Source of the DNA: Cohnella sp. AR92
Lineage (GTDB): Bacteria > Bacillota > Bacilli > Paenibacillales > Paenibacillaceae
Assembly (NCBI RefSeq): GCF_003990975.1
Contig: NZ_RZJR01000012.1
Span: 124,001-188,000 of the forward strand
Direction: 5' to 3'
Length of the DNA stretch: 64,000 nt
Made by a program: the position numbers and the translations under genes. Of this stretch, positions 9,088 through 17,892 are shown piece after piece. The notes under the pieces were generated by a model, which was not told the origin of the DNA, did no database searches, and worked only from the letters and a program-made list of their open reading frames with translations. Positions within the stretch are counted from its first letter, which is position 1, and every line of letters begins with the position of its first letter.

Positions 9088-10273
9088 TCATACGAGCACG
9101 GTCAGTGGCGGAGAGATCAACTTGCTCTCGATTGCGAGCAATCTGCAGGGTATCCATCCGATCATCTTCGCCCCAGAGGGTGACTTGATCGATCGGGCGC
9201 GCAAGGCGAAGATTCCTACGGTAACTCTCGATAGCTGCGAGGCTCGGCTGTCCCGCAATCCGATTCGCCTGGTTAAGGACAGCTTTGGCATGGCGGCGGC
9301 GGGCTTTCGATTCGCGAGGGCCATTCGCAATAAAGGCATAGACGTGATCCATGCTAATTCCCTTCGCGCGGGAATGATGGCGGCGACGTTCTCTTGGTGG
9401 CATCGCACGCCGACCGTCTGGCATTCTCAGGACATTCCTCCCGGCGGCTGGATAGGACGGGGAATGAGGCTGCTCGCACGTTTATCGGCCCGATCGATCT
9501 TATGCATCTCGCGCTCGGTCATGGAGGGCTTCGAGACACCCTCTCTGCAACAGAAGCTGGAGCTCATCCATAACGGAGTCGAGCCTAAATCGTTCTCGCC
9601 GGAGGAAAGGAGGCGAATCCGCAGCGCTCTGAGGGCAAAGTGGGAAACTCCGGACACCGCGAAGCTTGTCGTTATCGTCGGGCAGATTACCCCATGGAAA
9701 CGCCAGGCCGATGCAATCCTTGCATTGGAGAAGCTGGTTCGCAGAGGACAGAACGCCTATCTGTGGATTATCGGGGAAGCGAAGTTCAGAGAGGAGAATC
9801 GTGTCTATCTGGCTTCCCTTCATGACCTTGTCAGGAAGGCAAACCTCATGGAACGGGTGCGCTTCACCGGGTTCCGGGACGATGTGATGGAGCACTGCTG
9901 CGCGGCTGACGTGCTCTGGCTTTGCTCGGAAAATGAGCCGTTCGGACGAGTCATCATCGAGGCGATGTCCCAGTCTGTCCCCGTCGTCGCAACGAACGGA
10001 GGGGGCGTTCCGGAGATTATTGAACCGGAACGCAGCGGGCTGCTTTATGCGACAGGGGACATTACGGCGCTTGCCGATCAGACCGAACGGCTGCTGTCGG
10101 ACGACTGCTTCCGTCAGCGGATCGGCGAAGCTGCGTCGGACCGGGTCGCCTTGCAGTTTACGATTCGCAGCGCAGTGCAGAAAATAGAGAGCGTCTACCG
10201 CAAGATTCTCGCCGACTCCAAACAAGGGACACAACGACCGAAGGAAGGACAAACCTATGAGCAGTCCTTATAA
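9068..10273 (+). CDS. Glycosyltransferase family 4
   Basis: About 401 residues. Starts MKVAFYNHTSTVSGGEINLL, a classic GT4 N-terminus with the GG loop. DVIHANSLRAG and later ENEPFGRVIIEAMSQSVPVV give the GT-B domain landmarks and the E-x7-E motif. AAAGGAG at 9050 fixes ATG 9068, inside the end of the upstream GT; the longer frame from 8975 is unsupported. It is followed with a 17-bp overlap by another GT4, so these genes are tightly coupled. Donor and acceptor unknown. Confidence 0.87.
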   Translation: MKVAFYNHTSTVSGGEINLLSIASNLQGIHPIIFAPEGDLIDRARKAKIPTVTLDSCEARLSRNPIRLVKDSFGMAAAGFRFARAIRNKGIDVIHANSLRAGMMAATFSWWHRTPTVWHSQDIPPGGWIGRGMRLLARLSARSILCISRSVMEGFETPSLQQKLELIHNGVEPKSFSPEERRRIRSALRAKWETPDTAKLVVIVGQITPWKRQADAILALEKLVRRGQNAYLWIIGEAKFREENRVYLASLHDLVRKANLMERVRFTGFRDDVMEHCCAADVLWLCSENEPFGRVIIEAMSQSVPVVATNGGGVPEIIEPERSGLLYATGDITALADQTERLLSDDCFRQRIGEAASDRVALQFTIRSAVQKIESVYRKILADSKQGTQRPKEGQTYEQSL

Positions 10274-11438
10274 AATTGCCATCGTTCACGATTACTTGAA
10301 TCAGATGGGCGGTGCGGAGCGGGTTGTCGGCCTGCTTCACCAGATGTTCCCGGAGGCTCCTATTTATACGACCATTCTGGATCATGAGCGGCTATGGCCG
10401 GAGCTTGCGATGGCGGACATCCGAACTTCCTGGATGCAGCGAATTCCAGGCATTCTGAAGCACTCCAAGCACTTCTTCTGGCTGTACCCATTCGCCGTAT
10501 CCACCATGAAGGTCAAAGGCTACGATCTGATCATCAGCTCAAGCAGCGCTTTCGCGAAGGGCGTCACCGCACGCGGTTCGACCCGCCATATCTGCTATTG
10601 CTACACCCCGATGAGATTCGCTTGGGACTTCTCTACGTACATGGAGTCGAACGAAGTGAGTTCCCTGCAGAAGGCGATCGCGCGATGGGCCATGCTTCCG
10701 CTCCGGCTCTGGGATAAGCGCAACTCCGGCAAGGTCGATCGGCTCGTGGCTATCTCATCCATTGTTCAACGTCGCATCGAGAGCTATTACGGCCTCCCTT
10801 CCGATCTGATCTTCCCGCCCGTGAACGTAGCCAGGTTCAAGCTATCGGAAATGCCGCCGGAAGATTATTATCTGGTCGTCTCTAGGCTCGTTTCCTATAA
10901 GCGGATCGATCTGGCTGTTGAAGCCTGCACGAGGGCAAAGAAGAAGCTAATCGTGATCGGAGACGGTCCGGATCGAGTTCGTCTGGAGTCGCTTGCAGGT
11001 CCGACCGTACGTTTTATGGGAAGGCTATCTGATGGTGAGATCGAACGATACATGCAGCATTGTCTCGCTTTTCTTTTCCCAGGACTCGAAGACTTCGGCA
11101 TTACGCCGCTTGAGGTAAACGCTTGCGGTCGTCCGGTTATCGCCTTCCGCGGGGGAGGCGCTCTTGATACGATAGATCCTGCCGTCAACGGTCTCTTCTT
11201 CGATAGGCAGAGCGTACCCGACCTCATCATGGCCATGGAAGAAGCAAAGTCGCGGAACTGGGATTCTGCTTCAATCCGGCGTCACGCCGAGAAATTCGGA
11301 GAGCAGGAATTCCGGAATCGGCTGATTCAGCTTGTTCAATCCGTAATGGGGCTACAGCCTTCTATCAACGAAACAGGGCTTTCCCCGGAGTCGTATTTCG
11401 ACAGGCGAGAAAGCCCACTGCGCTCTAATATCCGATAA
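10257..11438 (+). CDS. Glycosyltransferase family 4, WbaZ-like
   Basis: 393 residues. IAIVHDYLNQMGGAERVVG is the WbaZ/mannosyltransferase-type N-terminus; HICYCYTPMRFAWDF and the C-terminal DFGITPLEVNACGRPVIAFR (with the E-x7-E-like region) fit GT4. Last gene of EPS block A on this strand; its stop overlaps the 3' end of the convergent tail-fibre-like gene by 14 bp. It is paralogous to the gene at 27843 (both open with IVHxxL...ERV and carry VNxxxF/EDFGI blocks), which suggests both EPS blocks add a related, possibly mannosyl, residue. Confidence 0.87.
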   Translation: MSSPYKIAIVHDYLNQMGGAERVVGLLHQMFPEAPIYTTILDHERLWPELAMADIRTSWMQRIPGILKHSKHFFWLYPFAVSTMKVKGYDLIISSSSAFAKGVTARGSTRHICYCYTPMRFAWDFSTYMESNEVSSLQKAIARWAMLPLRLWDKRNSGKVDRLVAISSIVQRRIESYYGLPSDLIFPPVNVARFKLSEMPPEDYYLVVSRLVSYKRIDLAVEACTRAKKKLIVIGDGPDRVRLESLAGPTVRFMGRLSDGEIERYMQHCLAFLFPGLEDFGITPLEVNACGRPVIAFRGGGALDTIDPAVNGLFFDRQSVPDLIMAMEEAKSRNWDSASIRRHAEKFGEQEFRNRLIQLVQSVMGLQPSINETGLSPESYFDRRESPLRSNIR

Positions 11439-14400
11439 AGATAATCGTTCCGGAATAGGACGTCTTGCTGTTCGGATTCAACTGAATCGCATTACCGTAA
11501 TTTGTCTGGAGGATGGCGGAAGCCGGCATTCCGGTCGTGTTCTGGAGTAGCGTTGCCTGAGCCATATCGGTCAGAGGGAACTGGAATGGAATGCTCTGAG
11601 CGGTAGAGGTACTGTTGACGTAATTCTTAAGAGTAAGAGTGATTTGCCACATCTGATAATACCCGTTCACAAGTCTCATCGGGGCTTGGTCGATGAACAC
11701 GTTGCCTCCCGAAGTTCCTTTATAGGCCTTGTCGCTTCGAGCCTGGCCATTGATTGTGAAGTAGCCTCCGAGAATGTTGAAGCTTGTGTTGTCGAAGGAG
11801 CCAACCCACTTGGCGGCATTGTCTCGAATGCGAATCCCCGGCAGCGTATCGGAGTTATAGTAGGTGAAGCCGCTTAGTCCGGGCTCATAAATGATCGTCC
11901 CTCGACATTGACCCACGATAACGGATTCGGCCGTCGGATACGCCGAAAGAGTGTTGGAAACATCGACATACCAGCCGAAGCCTGGATTGCGAATCGTCAC
12001 GCCGATGAGTCCGCCCGCGCCAAGTCCGGGGTTGCTGTTCCATGATTCCGAATAGATGGCGGCGTTGCCGATTCCCTCGAAACGAACGCTGTCGAGCACC
12101 CATTCGATAAGAAAAGCTATCGGGTTCACTCCGCTTACCGGAGCCTCCTGATAGATGCCGAACGGGCAGACGGAGAGATGGCATCGGAGGAAGAACGTCT
12201 CCGGATGGCCGGAATGATCGGAGGCGACAGCGATTGCGGCGAAGGAAGCATGATCGAGTGTACAGTCGATAAAATTATGGTCGCCTTGGTCGTTCTTGAA
12301 ATAAACGTTGTAGTAAGAGCCGCTGAAGTAACAATGCGTCATCGAGGAATGGCTTGCGCCGTTTATGACGAGACCATGTCCGAAGTCGGAGATATTAACC
12401 CGATTTAGGAAGGAGCGTTTCGTCATCTCCACGCCATTGTAAGCACGAGTTTTTACTCCAAGCGTCCAGGTTCCCGTTCCCCCTCGAAGCGTTACGTCCT
12501 CCATCCCGGTTGTAAACCCTGAACCGGGAGGGTTCATAAGGATGGCTGCGACACCGTCTCCAAGACTAGTATCTACCGTAATTAGACTAACTCCCGCCCC
12601 CATCCCTTTGATGATGATCTTATTCAGAACCAGTTGCTTCCTTAGGAAGTATTCCCCGGCCGGAATAACTAAGGTTCCGCCTCCTAAGGTGTTCAGCGTC
12701 GCGATCGCGTTCTGAAAAGCGGCTGTCGCATCCGTTCCGGCCGTCGCATTCAGAATGACTTGGCCTCGAATGCCAGCTCCCGTACCGATGACCGTCGTCG
12801 AGATTGTCACGTTCGAGGAACCGTCGAAGGTTGCTGAGCCCGACACGCCCCCCGTCAGGGAGATCGTGCGGGCAGTCTGCAGTTTGGCTGCCTGATCGAC
12901 GATGCCATCGCCATTCGCGTCATAAACACTCTTCTTCATGTCGCCGAAATTCGGAGCGGAAGTGGTGATCGTCACGTCCCTGGAGCCGTCGAAGTTGGCG
13001 GATCCCGACACATCTCCTGCAAGGATAATGTTACGAGCGTTCTGCAGCTTGGCGGTCTGATCGACGACCCCGTCGCCGTTCGCGTCATAAACGTTCTTCT
13101 TCATGTCCCCGAAGCTTGGAGCGGAAGTGGTGATCGTCACGTCCTTGGAGCCGTCGAAATTGGCGGATCCCGAAACGTCTCCCGCAAGGATAATGTTGCG
13201 AGCGTTCTGCAGCTTGGAGGCTTGATCGACGATGCCGTCGCCGTTGGTGTCGTAAACGCTCTTCTTCATGTCGCCGGTGCTTGGAGCGGAAACGGTAATC
13301 GTTACGTCCTTGGAACCGTCGAAGCTGGCAGATCCCGACACATCTCCTGCAAGGATAATGTTGCGAGCGTTCTGCAGCTTGGCTGCCTGATCGACGATAC
13401 CGTCGCCATTGGTATCGTAAGTACTTCTCGACATATCGCCTGATCCGCTTCCGCCGCCGCTAACGGCACTTATGGCAAATGCGGAAGCGGGTATTAAGGC
13501 AGCCATCAACGGATGTGCCGTACTGTTCGGGTGGATTCCATCGTTTGTATAGGAGGCCTTCCAAACGGGATCGCCGTTTGTCTTGCTTGTCGTAACGATT
13601 ATGCCTGTGTCAAATACGGCATCGAGACCGATTGGAGCGGGAATTACTGATCCCGACACGGTTTGGACAGACGATCCGTGAAGCCACCGATTAAGGTCGC
13701 CCCATACTTCATTGCCACCGTTCGCTCTCAATTTGAAATTGGCGGCGGTAGGAGTTTGGTTGGCTACCGTGCTAAAGCTGTCAGTCGACGATGTGCTGAC
13801 GCCGGGAACGCAGGAATAAACCTTAACGCCAGCATTCTTGATTCCGCTTATCAGCGTTTGATAGAGATTTGTAATAGACGAGATAGCGGTACTGCCCTGG
13901 TTATGAGGCGAATTAATGTCGTTTACCCCATACTCGATCATAGCATGCGTGCAATAGGGCAGGAAGCTAAAGCGATCGCTAACGTAAGTGGAGACATATC
14001 CGTTGTTCATAACGACGTCTTCCAGCGATTCTCCGTTTCCTCCGAGATCGATCCATGAGCCTCCGGCGGCATTAACAGCCATCTGCATGAAGCCGTAGGA
14101 GAGGCCATAGGTGCTGCTCCCCATTCCAACACCCTTAGAGATGGAATCGCCGAACAAAGCGACGACCGGATAAGGGGCGGAGCCGGGATTAGGCCTGCCT
14201 ATGCATAGGATCGCACCATATCCGTTGCCCTCGCGTGGAGACAGCATGCTCCAGGTGGAGCTCTCGGTCGTCGCCCCGTTAACTATAGTCGTACCGTTAT
14301 AGTATTGGGAATTGTTGAAGACACCGGCAGTTTGGTTGGTCAGATCCCCATCGATCCAACCGTCCCCCGCGCTAATGGACATCCGCCAGTTGAGCGGCCA

Positions 14401-14976
14401 TTTGGTCTTGGCATAGATACGCAGGTATACCGTCTGCCCTTTCGTGAAGGCGCCGCGGAACTTGTCGGTGCGGACGGTTTGATCCGAGCCGACCGTAATG
14501 GTTCGAGAGGCGTTAACCGTCAAGGGGTAGAATGTGACATCTCCCGTCCCAGACGGCACTTCGAGCGTCACCTTCAATTCGAGAGAGGCCGTATTCCACG
14601 AGCTTGGATTTTGGAAGACCCACTGCACGTCCGAGCTGTTCACGGTAAAGATATGCTTCTGGCGGAACGTTACTCCTCCTTTGGTGCCTGTCACGCTGTC
14701 CTTGCCCGCATAGGTCTCGGCACCTGTGAAGCTTGCTTCGTTCCGCTTGCCGACAACGCGGATATTCGGAAGGTTATAGGCGACGATAGCGGAAGAGGCA
14801 GATCCCCCGGAGAGAGTCGTCGCGATCGACACGTTGGCAGAGCCGTCGAAGGCAGCCTTGCCGGTAACATCTCCAGTCAAGGCGATCGTTCTTGCCGTTT
14901 GGAGCTTTGCGGCTTGATCGACCACACCATTGTTGTCTTTGTCGTAGACACTTTTCTGCATGTCGCCGCTGGCCAT
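11425..14976 (-). CDS. Phage tail-fibre-like SGNH hydrolase / beta-helix protein with Ca-motif repeats
   Basis: 1183 residues, no signal peptide. Order: one copy of a 56-residue module (residues 1-56: GDM...YDKDNNGVVDQ...TGDVTG...FDGSANV); a beta-sandwich-like region to about 270; an SGNH/GDSL hydrolase (ALFGDSISKG near 275, GVNDIN near 355, DGIHPN near 478); four tandem copies of the same module (about 512-736); and a C-terminal right-handed beta-helix of the pectate-lyase-3 type starting GTLVIPAGEYFLRK. The DxNGDGxxD segment resembles an EF-hand/dockerin Ca loop. Such module trains occur in phage tail fibres, so an origin as a depolymerase/esterase acting on surface polysaccharide is likely. 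AGGAG upstream supports ATG 14976. It stands alone and antisense within EPS genes. Confidence 0.8.
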   Translation of the reverse strand: MASGDMQKSVYDKDNNGVVDQAAKLQTARTIALTGDVTGKAAFDGSANVSIATTLSGGSASSAIVAYNLPNIRVVGKRNEASFTGAETYAGKDSVTGTKGGVTFRQKHIFTVNSSDVQWVFQNPSSWNTASLELKVTLEVPSGTGDVTFYPLTVNASRTITVGSDQTVRTDKFRGAFTKGQTVYLRIYAKTKWPLNWRMSISAGDGWIDGDLTNQTAGVFNNSQYYNGTTIVNGATTESSTWSMLSPREGNGYGAILCIGRPNPGSAPYPVVALFGDSISKGVGMGSSTYGLSYGFMQMAVNAAGGSWIDLGGNGESLEDVVMNNGYVSTYVSDRFSFLPYCTHAMIEYGVNDINSPHNQGSTAISSITNLYQTLISGIKNAGVKVYSCVPGVSTSSTDSFSTVANQTPTAANFKLRANGGNEVWGDLNRWLHGSSVQTVSGSVIPAPIGLDAVFDTGIIVTTSKTNGDPVWKASYTNDGIHPNSTAHPLMAALIPASAFAISAVSGGGSGSGDMSRSTYDTNGDGIVDQAAKLQNARNIILAGDVSGSASFDGSKDVTITVSAPSTGDMKKSVYDTNGDGIVDQASKLQNARNIILAGDVSGSANFDGSKDVTITTSAPSFGDMKKNVYDANGDGVVDQTAKLQNARNIILAGDVSGSANFDGSRDVTITTSAPNFGDMKKSVYDANGDGIVDQAAKLQTARTISLTGGVSGSATFDGSSNVTISTTVIGTGAGIRGQVILNATAGTDATAAFQNAIATLNTLGGGTLVIPAGEYFLRKQLVLNKIIIKGMGAGVSLITVDTSLGDGVAAILMNPPGSGFTTGMEDVTLRGGTGTWTLGVKTRAYNGVEMTKRSFLNRVNISDFGHGLVINGASHSSMTHCYFSGSYYNVYFKNDQGDHNFIDCTLDHASFAAIAVASDHSGHPETFFLRCHLSVCPFGIYQEAPVSGVNPIAFLIEWVLDSVRFEGIGNAAIYSESWNSNPGLGAGGLIGVTIRNPGFGWYVDVSNTLSAYPTAESVIVGQCRGTIIYEPGLSGFTYYNSDTLPGIRIRDNAAKWVGSFDNTSFNILGGYFTINGQARSDKAYKGTSGGNVFIDQAPMRLVNGYYQMWQITLTLKNYVNSTSTAQSIPFQFPLTDMAQATLLQNTTGMPASAILQTNYGNAIQLNPNSKTSYSGTIIFIGY
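12768..13440 (-). repeat. Four tandem 168-bp coding repeats
   Basis: Four consecutive 168-bp units inside the tail-fibre-like gene, each encoding about 56 residues that start SGDM/FGDM-KK-VYD-NGDGIVDQ and run through LQNARNIILAGDVSGSA. Unit starts are 168 bp apart (about 13440, 13272, 13104, 12936). The middle copies are nearly identical in DNA, suggesting recent homogenisation. A fifth, more diverged copy opens the protein. Confidence 0.85.
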
Positions 14977-15000
14977 GTTCGCATCATCTCCTAAACAATA

Positions 15001-15038
15001 TTCTTTATATTTTGAAGATACGATTGGTATCCAAGTGG
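15001..15038 (-). promoter_or_regulatory. GATAC-N5-GTATC palindrome with likely promoter for the tail-fibre-like gene
   Basis: GATACGATTGGTATC at 15017-15031 is a perfect palindromic half-site pair. Read on the minus strand, TTGGAT (15034-15029) with a 17-bp spacer and AATATA (or slightly further TATAAA) can serve as -35 and -10 for the gene starting at 14976. The palindrome overlaps this promoter, so a regulator bound here should control the gene. Confidence 0.55.
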
Positions 15039-15188
15039 ATTATGGGACGAAGGGCATGTCTTTCTATCAATTCAATCCAGCATGTACAGGTCTTCTTACC
15101 ATAACGTATGCTGTCGAAAAAATTCGGATTGGATACTTAGTACCTATTTATTTTATCTAATGTTTAACAAAACTAGGATAAATACATT

Positions 15189-15217
15189 GACCAGATACAT
15201 AATGTATCATAGTATGT
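15189..15217 (+). promoter_or_regulatory. Sigma-A promoter with GATAC-N5-GTATC palindrome as spacer
   Basis: -35 TTGACC (15189-15194), 17-bp spacer AGATACATAATGTATCA (15195-15211), -10 TAGTAT (15212-15217). The spacer is an almost perfect palindrome built on GATAC/GTATC. It lies about 100 bp before the GT2 gene at 15317 and has the same geometry as the promoters at 17464 and 41211. Confidence 0.75.
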
Positions 15218-15316
15218 AAATGTATGGAGTAAATGCAGCGGATCGTATAAAAAAACGTTGCGAGTTTAAGCCGTGTTAAAGGCCCCCGCATGCGACAAAT
15301 GGGAGGGAAGACGGAT

Positions 15317-16297
15317 ATGACAAAGAACGGATCTGTCGGAGTCAGCGTGGTTATTCCCGTTCGAAACGGAGCTAAGTTCATTCTGCAAACGTTAGAATCG
15401 ATTGCCCGGCAATCCTACCAAGGTATTGAAGTGATTGTCATCGATGACGGCTCGACAGATGAAACCGTTCGAATTGTTCAAGCCTTCGTGAATGCGGATC
15501 CGAGGTTCAGGATCTTTCCCAATGCCGGAGGCCAAGGAGTCGAAATTGCACGTAACTACGGTGTCTCGTTGTCAAGCGCGGACTGGATCGCGGAATGCGA
15601 TGCGGATGACCTATGGCATGAAGATAAGCTGAGTCGGCAAATTCGATTTCGTGACAGCTGGAATCATGAGATTCCCCTTGTCATGCTAGGAACGGCAGCG
15701 CAGCTTATTAATGAAAAAGGAGATGTAGTCGGAACTCTGAGCGCCAGCCCGACAAGCTTTGAAGAATACTTGGAATGGATGGCCAGAGGCGACTATTTCT
15801 TAGTGAACCATTCGTCCGTCTTTTATGAGAAGCGCACTTTCCTGAATGTGGGGGGATATAAGCAAGGGTATACCGGCGCGGAGGATCCGGAGCTGAGCTC
15901 GCGAATGGCTGAACACGGAGCGGTCGTCAATATACCGGAACCCTTATTCAAATATCGCAAGCACTTAGGAAGCTTGATGCTGGCTACTACATCGACTCAG
16001 GATATCAATTTTCTTCGGATCAAGGAGAACATCATTCGCAGGCGAAAGGGCCAGGAAGAGCTTACTTACGATCAGTTTCTTGCTGAGTTTAAGCAGAAGA
16101 TGACTGCGGAGGGAATGAGGCGTTTTAACCGCAACGTCAAAGGAACGTTTTATTACCGCAAAGGCTCGATCCATCTCGTCAACGGGCAACTGCTACAAGG
16201 GATGTTCTTTTTGTCCCTCGCTTCCTTCTATAATTCTAGAAGAGTGTGGAGCGGGCTGCGGAGAAATATGCGACACTACCGAACGAGTGGAGGATGA
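15317..16297 (+). CDS. Glycosyltransferase family 2
   Basis: About 326 residues. GVSVVIPVRNGAKFILQTLE and IEVIVIDDGSTDETVRIV are GT2 hallmarks; AECDADDLWHEDK carries the DxD motif and GAEDPELSSRM the distal acidic ED motif. Start ATG 15317 has GGGAGGG at 15300; an upstream ATG at 15290 is less favoured. First gene of a two-gene unit with the aminotransferase at 16304, led by the palindromic promoter at 15189. It may add the amino sugar made by its partner; inference from adjacency. Confidence 0.87.
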   Translation: MTKNGSVGVSVVIPVRNGAKFILQTLESIARQSYQGIEVIVIDDGSTDETVRIVQAFVNADPRFRIFPNAGGQGVEIARNYGVSLSSADWIAECDADDLWHEDKLSRQIRFRDSWNHEIPLVMLGTAAQLINEKGDVVGTLSASPTSFEEYLEWMARGDYFLVNHSSVFYEKRTFLNVGGYKQGYTGAEDPELSSRMAEHGAVVNIPEPLFKYRKHLGSLMLATTSTQDINFLRIKENIIRRRKGQEELTYDQFLAEFKQKMTAEGMRRFNRNVKGTFYYRKGSIHLVNGQLLQGMFFLSLASFYNSRRVWSGLRRNMRHYRTSGG

Positions 16298-16303
16298 GCG
16301 AAT

Positions 16304-17455
16304 ATGGACATCCCTGATACGCCGATATTGTTGTACAGGCCTTTTCTTCCGCCGATGGAAGAATACATGAGAGAAATAGAAAGAATATGGTCGACCGTTA
16401 CGCTAAGCAACAACGGCCCGATTCATCAAGAGTTCGAAGCTAAATTGACGGAACGCTTGCATGTGGAAAATGTATCGTTATTCGTAAATGGTCATATGGC
16501 TTTGGAGATTGCGATCAAAACGCTAGGGTTGCAAGGCGAGGTCATTACGACTCCCTTTACGTTTGCTTCGACTGTTCACGCAATCTCCAATTGCGGTCTG
16601 ACTCCCGTCTTCTGCGATATCCGCCCGGAGGACTTCAATATCGACGCATCGAAGATCGAGGATTTGATTACCGACAAGACGTCCGCGATAATCCCGGTTC
16701 ATGTATTCGGAACTCCGTGCGATGTGGTGTCCATCGATCGGATCGCCCAGAAGCATAAGCTGAAAGTAATCTATGACGCGGCGCATGCTTTTGGCGTAAG
16801 TGTAAATGGAACCGGAATCGGCAACTTTGGCGACATCTCCATGTTCAGTCTTCATGCGACAAAGGTATTCCATTCCATTGAAGGCGGAGCCTTGGCATAT
16901 AATCATCGACCTTATAAACCGCTGATGAACAAGTTGAGAAACTTTGGGATTCACTCCCCGGAAGCGGTTGATTTGATCGGCACGAACGCGAAAATGAACG
17001 AATTCCAAGCTGCGATGGGCGTCATTAACTTGAGGTATATCGATGTCGAATTGGAGAAACGAAGGAAGCTGACGCTCCAATATCGCCAAAGGTTAAGTTC
17101 TATCAAGGGTTTGACTTTGATGCATGATAAACCCGGCGTGATTCCCAATTACGTTTACTTTCCCGTATTGATCGAATCCGACGAATTCGGGATGACAAGG
17201 GACGAGCTGCATGACCGGCTGAAACAAGTAAATGTGTTTACCAGAAAATACTTTTATCCGCTATGCAGCGACTTTGATAGCTACAGGCATCTGGGAAAGG
17301 CTGGACAACTTAGGTATGCAAGATCCATAGCTTCAAGAGTGCTCGTTCTACCTTTATATTCGACGCTTTCTGAAGAAACGGTGGATTATATTTGCGATTC
17401 GGTTCATTATATCTACGAATTTGGCGGGTTAACGGCCGAATCTCCTGTTAATTAA
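16304..17455 (+). CDS. DegT/DnrJ/EryC1/StrS family aminotransferase
   Basis: 383 residues, a PLP-dependent sugar aminotransferase. TTPFTFASTVHAI is the cofactor-phosphate region, IYDAAHAFGV contains the Asp that contacts the PLP ring nitrogen, and MFSLHATKVFHSIEGG contains the Schiff-base Lys. The C-terminal FTRKYFYPL is typical of this family. It converts a nucleotide-linked ketosugar to an aminosugar using glutamate as donor. GTGGAGG upstream and 6 bp separation from the GT2 stop show co-transcription. The ketosugar-forming dehydratase may be RmlB at 36.7 kb, but that is speculative. Confidence 0.87.
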   Translation: MDIPDTPILLYRPFLPPMEEYMREIERIWSTVTLSNNGPIHQEFEAKLTERLHVENVSLFVNGHMALEIAIKTLGLQGEVITTPFTFASTVHAISNCGLTPVFCDIRPEDFNIDASKIEDLITDKTSAIIPVHVFGTPCDVVSIDRIAQKHKLKVIYDAAHAFGVSVNGTGIGNFGDISMFSLHATKVFHSIEGGALAYNHRPYKPLMNKLRNFGIHSPEAVDLIGTNAKMNEFQAAMGVINLRYIDVELEKRRKLTLQYRQRLSSIKGLTLMHDKPGVIPNYVYFPVLIESDEFGMTRDELHDRLKQVNVFTRKYFYPLCSDFDSYRHLGKAGQLRYARSIASRVLVLPLYSTLSEETVDYICDSVHYIYEFGGLTAESPVN

Positions 17456-17463
17456 TTCTTTAT

Positions 17464-17492
17464 TTGACATGATACAATACGTATCATAAAAT
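17464..17492 (+). promoter_or_regulatory. Sigma-A promoter with GATAC-N5-GTATC palindrome as spacer
   Basis: -35 TTGACA (17464-17469), 17-bp spacer TGATACAATACGTATCA (17470-17486), -10 TAAAAT (17487-17492). The spacer is a palindrome with perfect TGATAC/GTATCA arms. It lies 26 bp before the start of the 29-residue peptide gene, nearly the same distance as in the second precursor promoter at 41211. Confidence 0.82.
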
Positions 17493-17518
17493 AAAAATTA
17501 GAAAGCGAGGTGATAGGA

Positions 17519-17608
17519 ATGAAGAAATACGATGCTCCGCAAATCATCGTTCACCAAGCCGTGGTGTTCGAGCACTTCCCAAGCTACTCCGGCAGAGGGC
17601 CTCGCTAA
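17519..17608 (+). CDS. Orphan RiPP-precursor-like peptide (29 aa)
   Basis: ATG 17519 to TAA 17606-17608 encodes 29 residues: MKKYDAPQIIVHQAVVFE, then HFPSYSGRGPR. A GAGGTG ribosome binding site sits 6 bp before the ATG. The first 18 residues match those of the Gly/His-rich peptide at 41267 (identical VHQAVVFE block; K-x-Y-x-x-P upstream), while the tails differ, the pattern of a RiPP leader with a variable core. The YxxP element resembles the leader motif bound by PqqD-like proteins in lasso-peptide systems. No modification genes flank it, so processing in trans by the 41-46 kb locus is likely. A strong terminator follows, making it a one-gene unit. Confidence 0.7.
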   Translation: MKKYDAPQIIVHQAVVFEHFPSYSGRGPR

Positions 17609-17643
17609 TTGGCTAATGACTAGCGGGGAGTCAGAACGGACGA

Positions 17644-17674
17644 AGAGAAGATTGAATTTTCAATCTTCTCTTTT
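17644..17674 (+). terminator. Rho-independent terminator after the orphan precursor
   Basis: Perfect 13-bp stem (AGAGAAGATTGAA / TTCAATCTTCTCT) with a 2-base minimal loop, followed by TTTT. It lies about 36 bp after the peptide stop. Confidence 0.85.
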
Positions 17675-17892
17675 CCTATATATGCACTAAAGTCAGCAAG
17701 AAGCTCCAATCGTCTATCGACCGAGAAGAAGATAAGACTTTCGGCCCTCCTCGACAAAAATAGAACCTGCGTGTTAGCTATCGAGCAGGAATTGCGACAG
17801 GCTCTACCGATCAATGCTTGTATAATGAGGGTAATAAAGGCTCATAACGTTCGGAACTGAACTTACTATGTCGGAAAGGTTAGTGTTGAAGG

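Noticed and set aside
11425-14976. Prophage remnant
   Set aside because: Only one tail-fibre-like gene is present; no integrase, structural or lysis genes, and EPS genes flank it on both sides.
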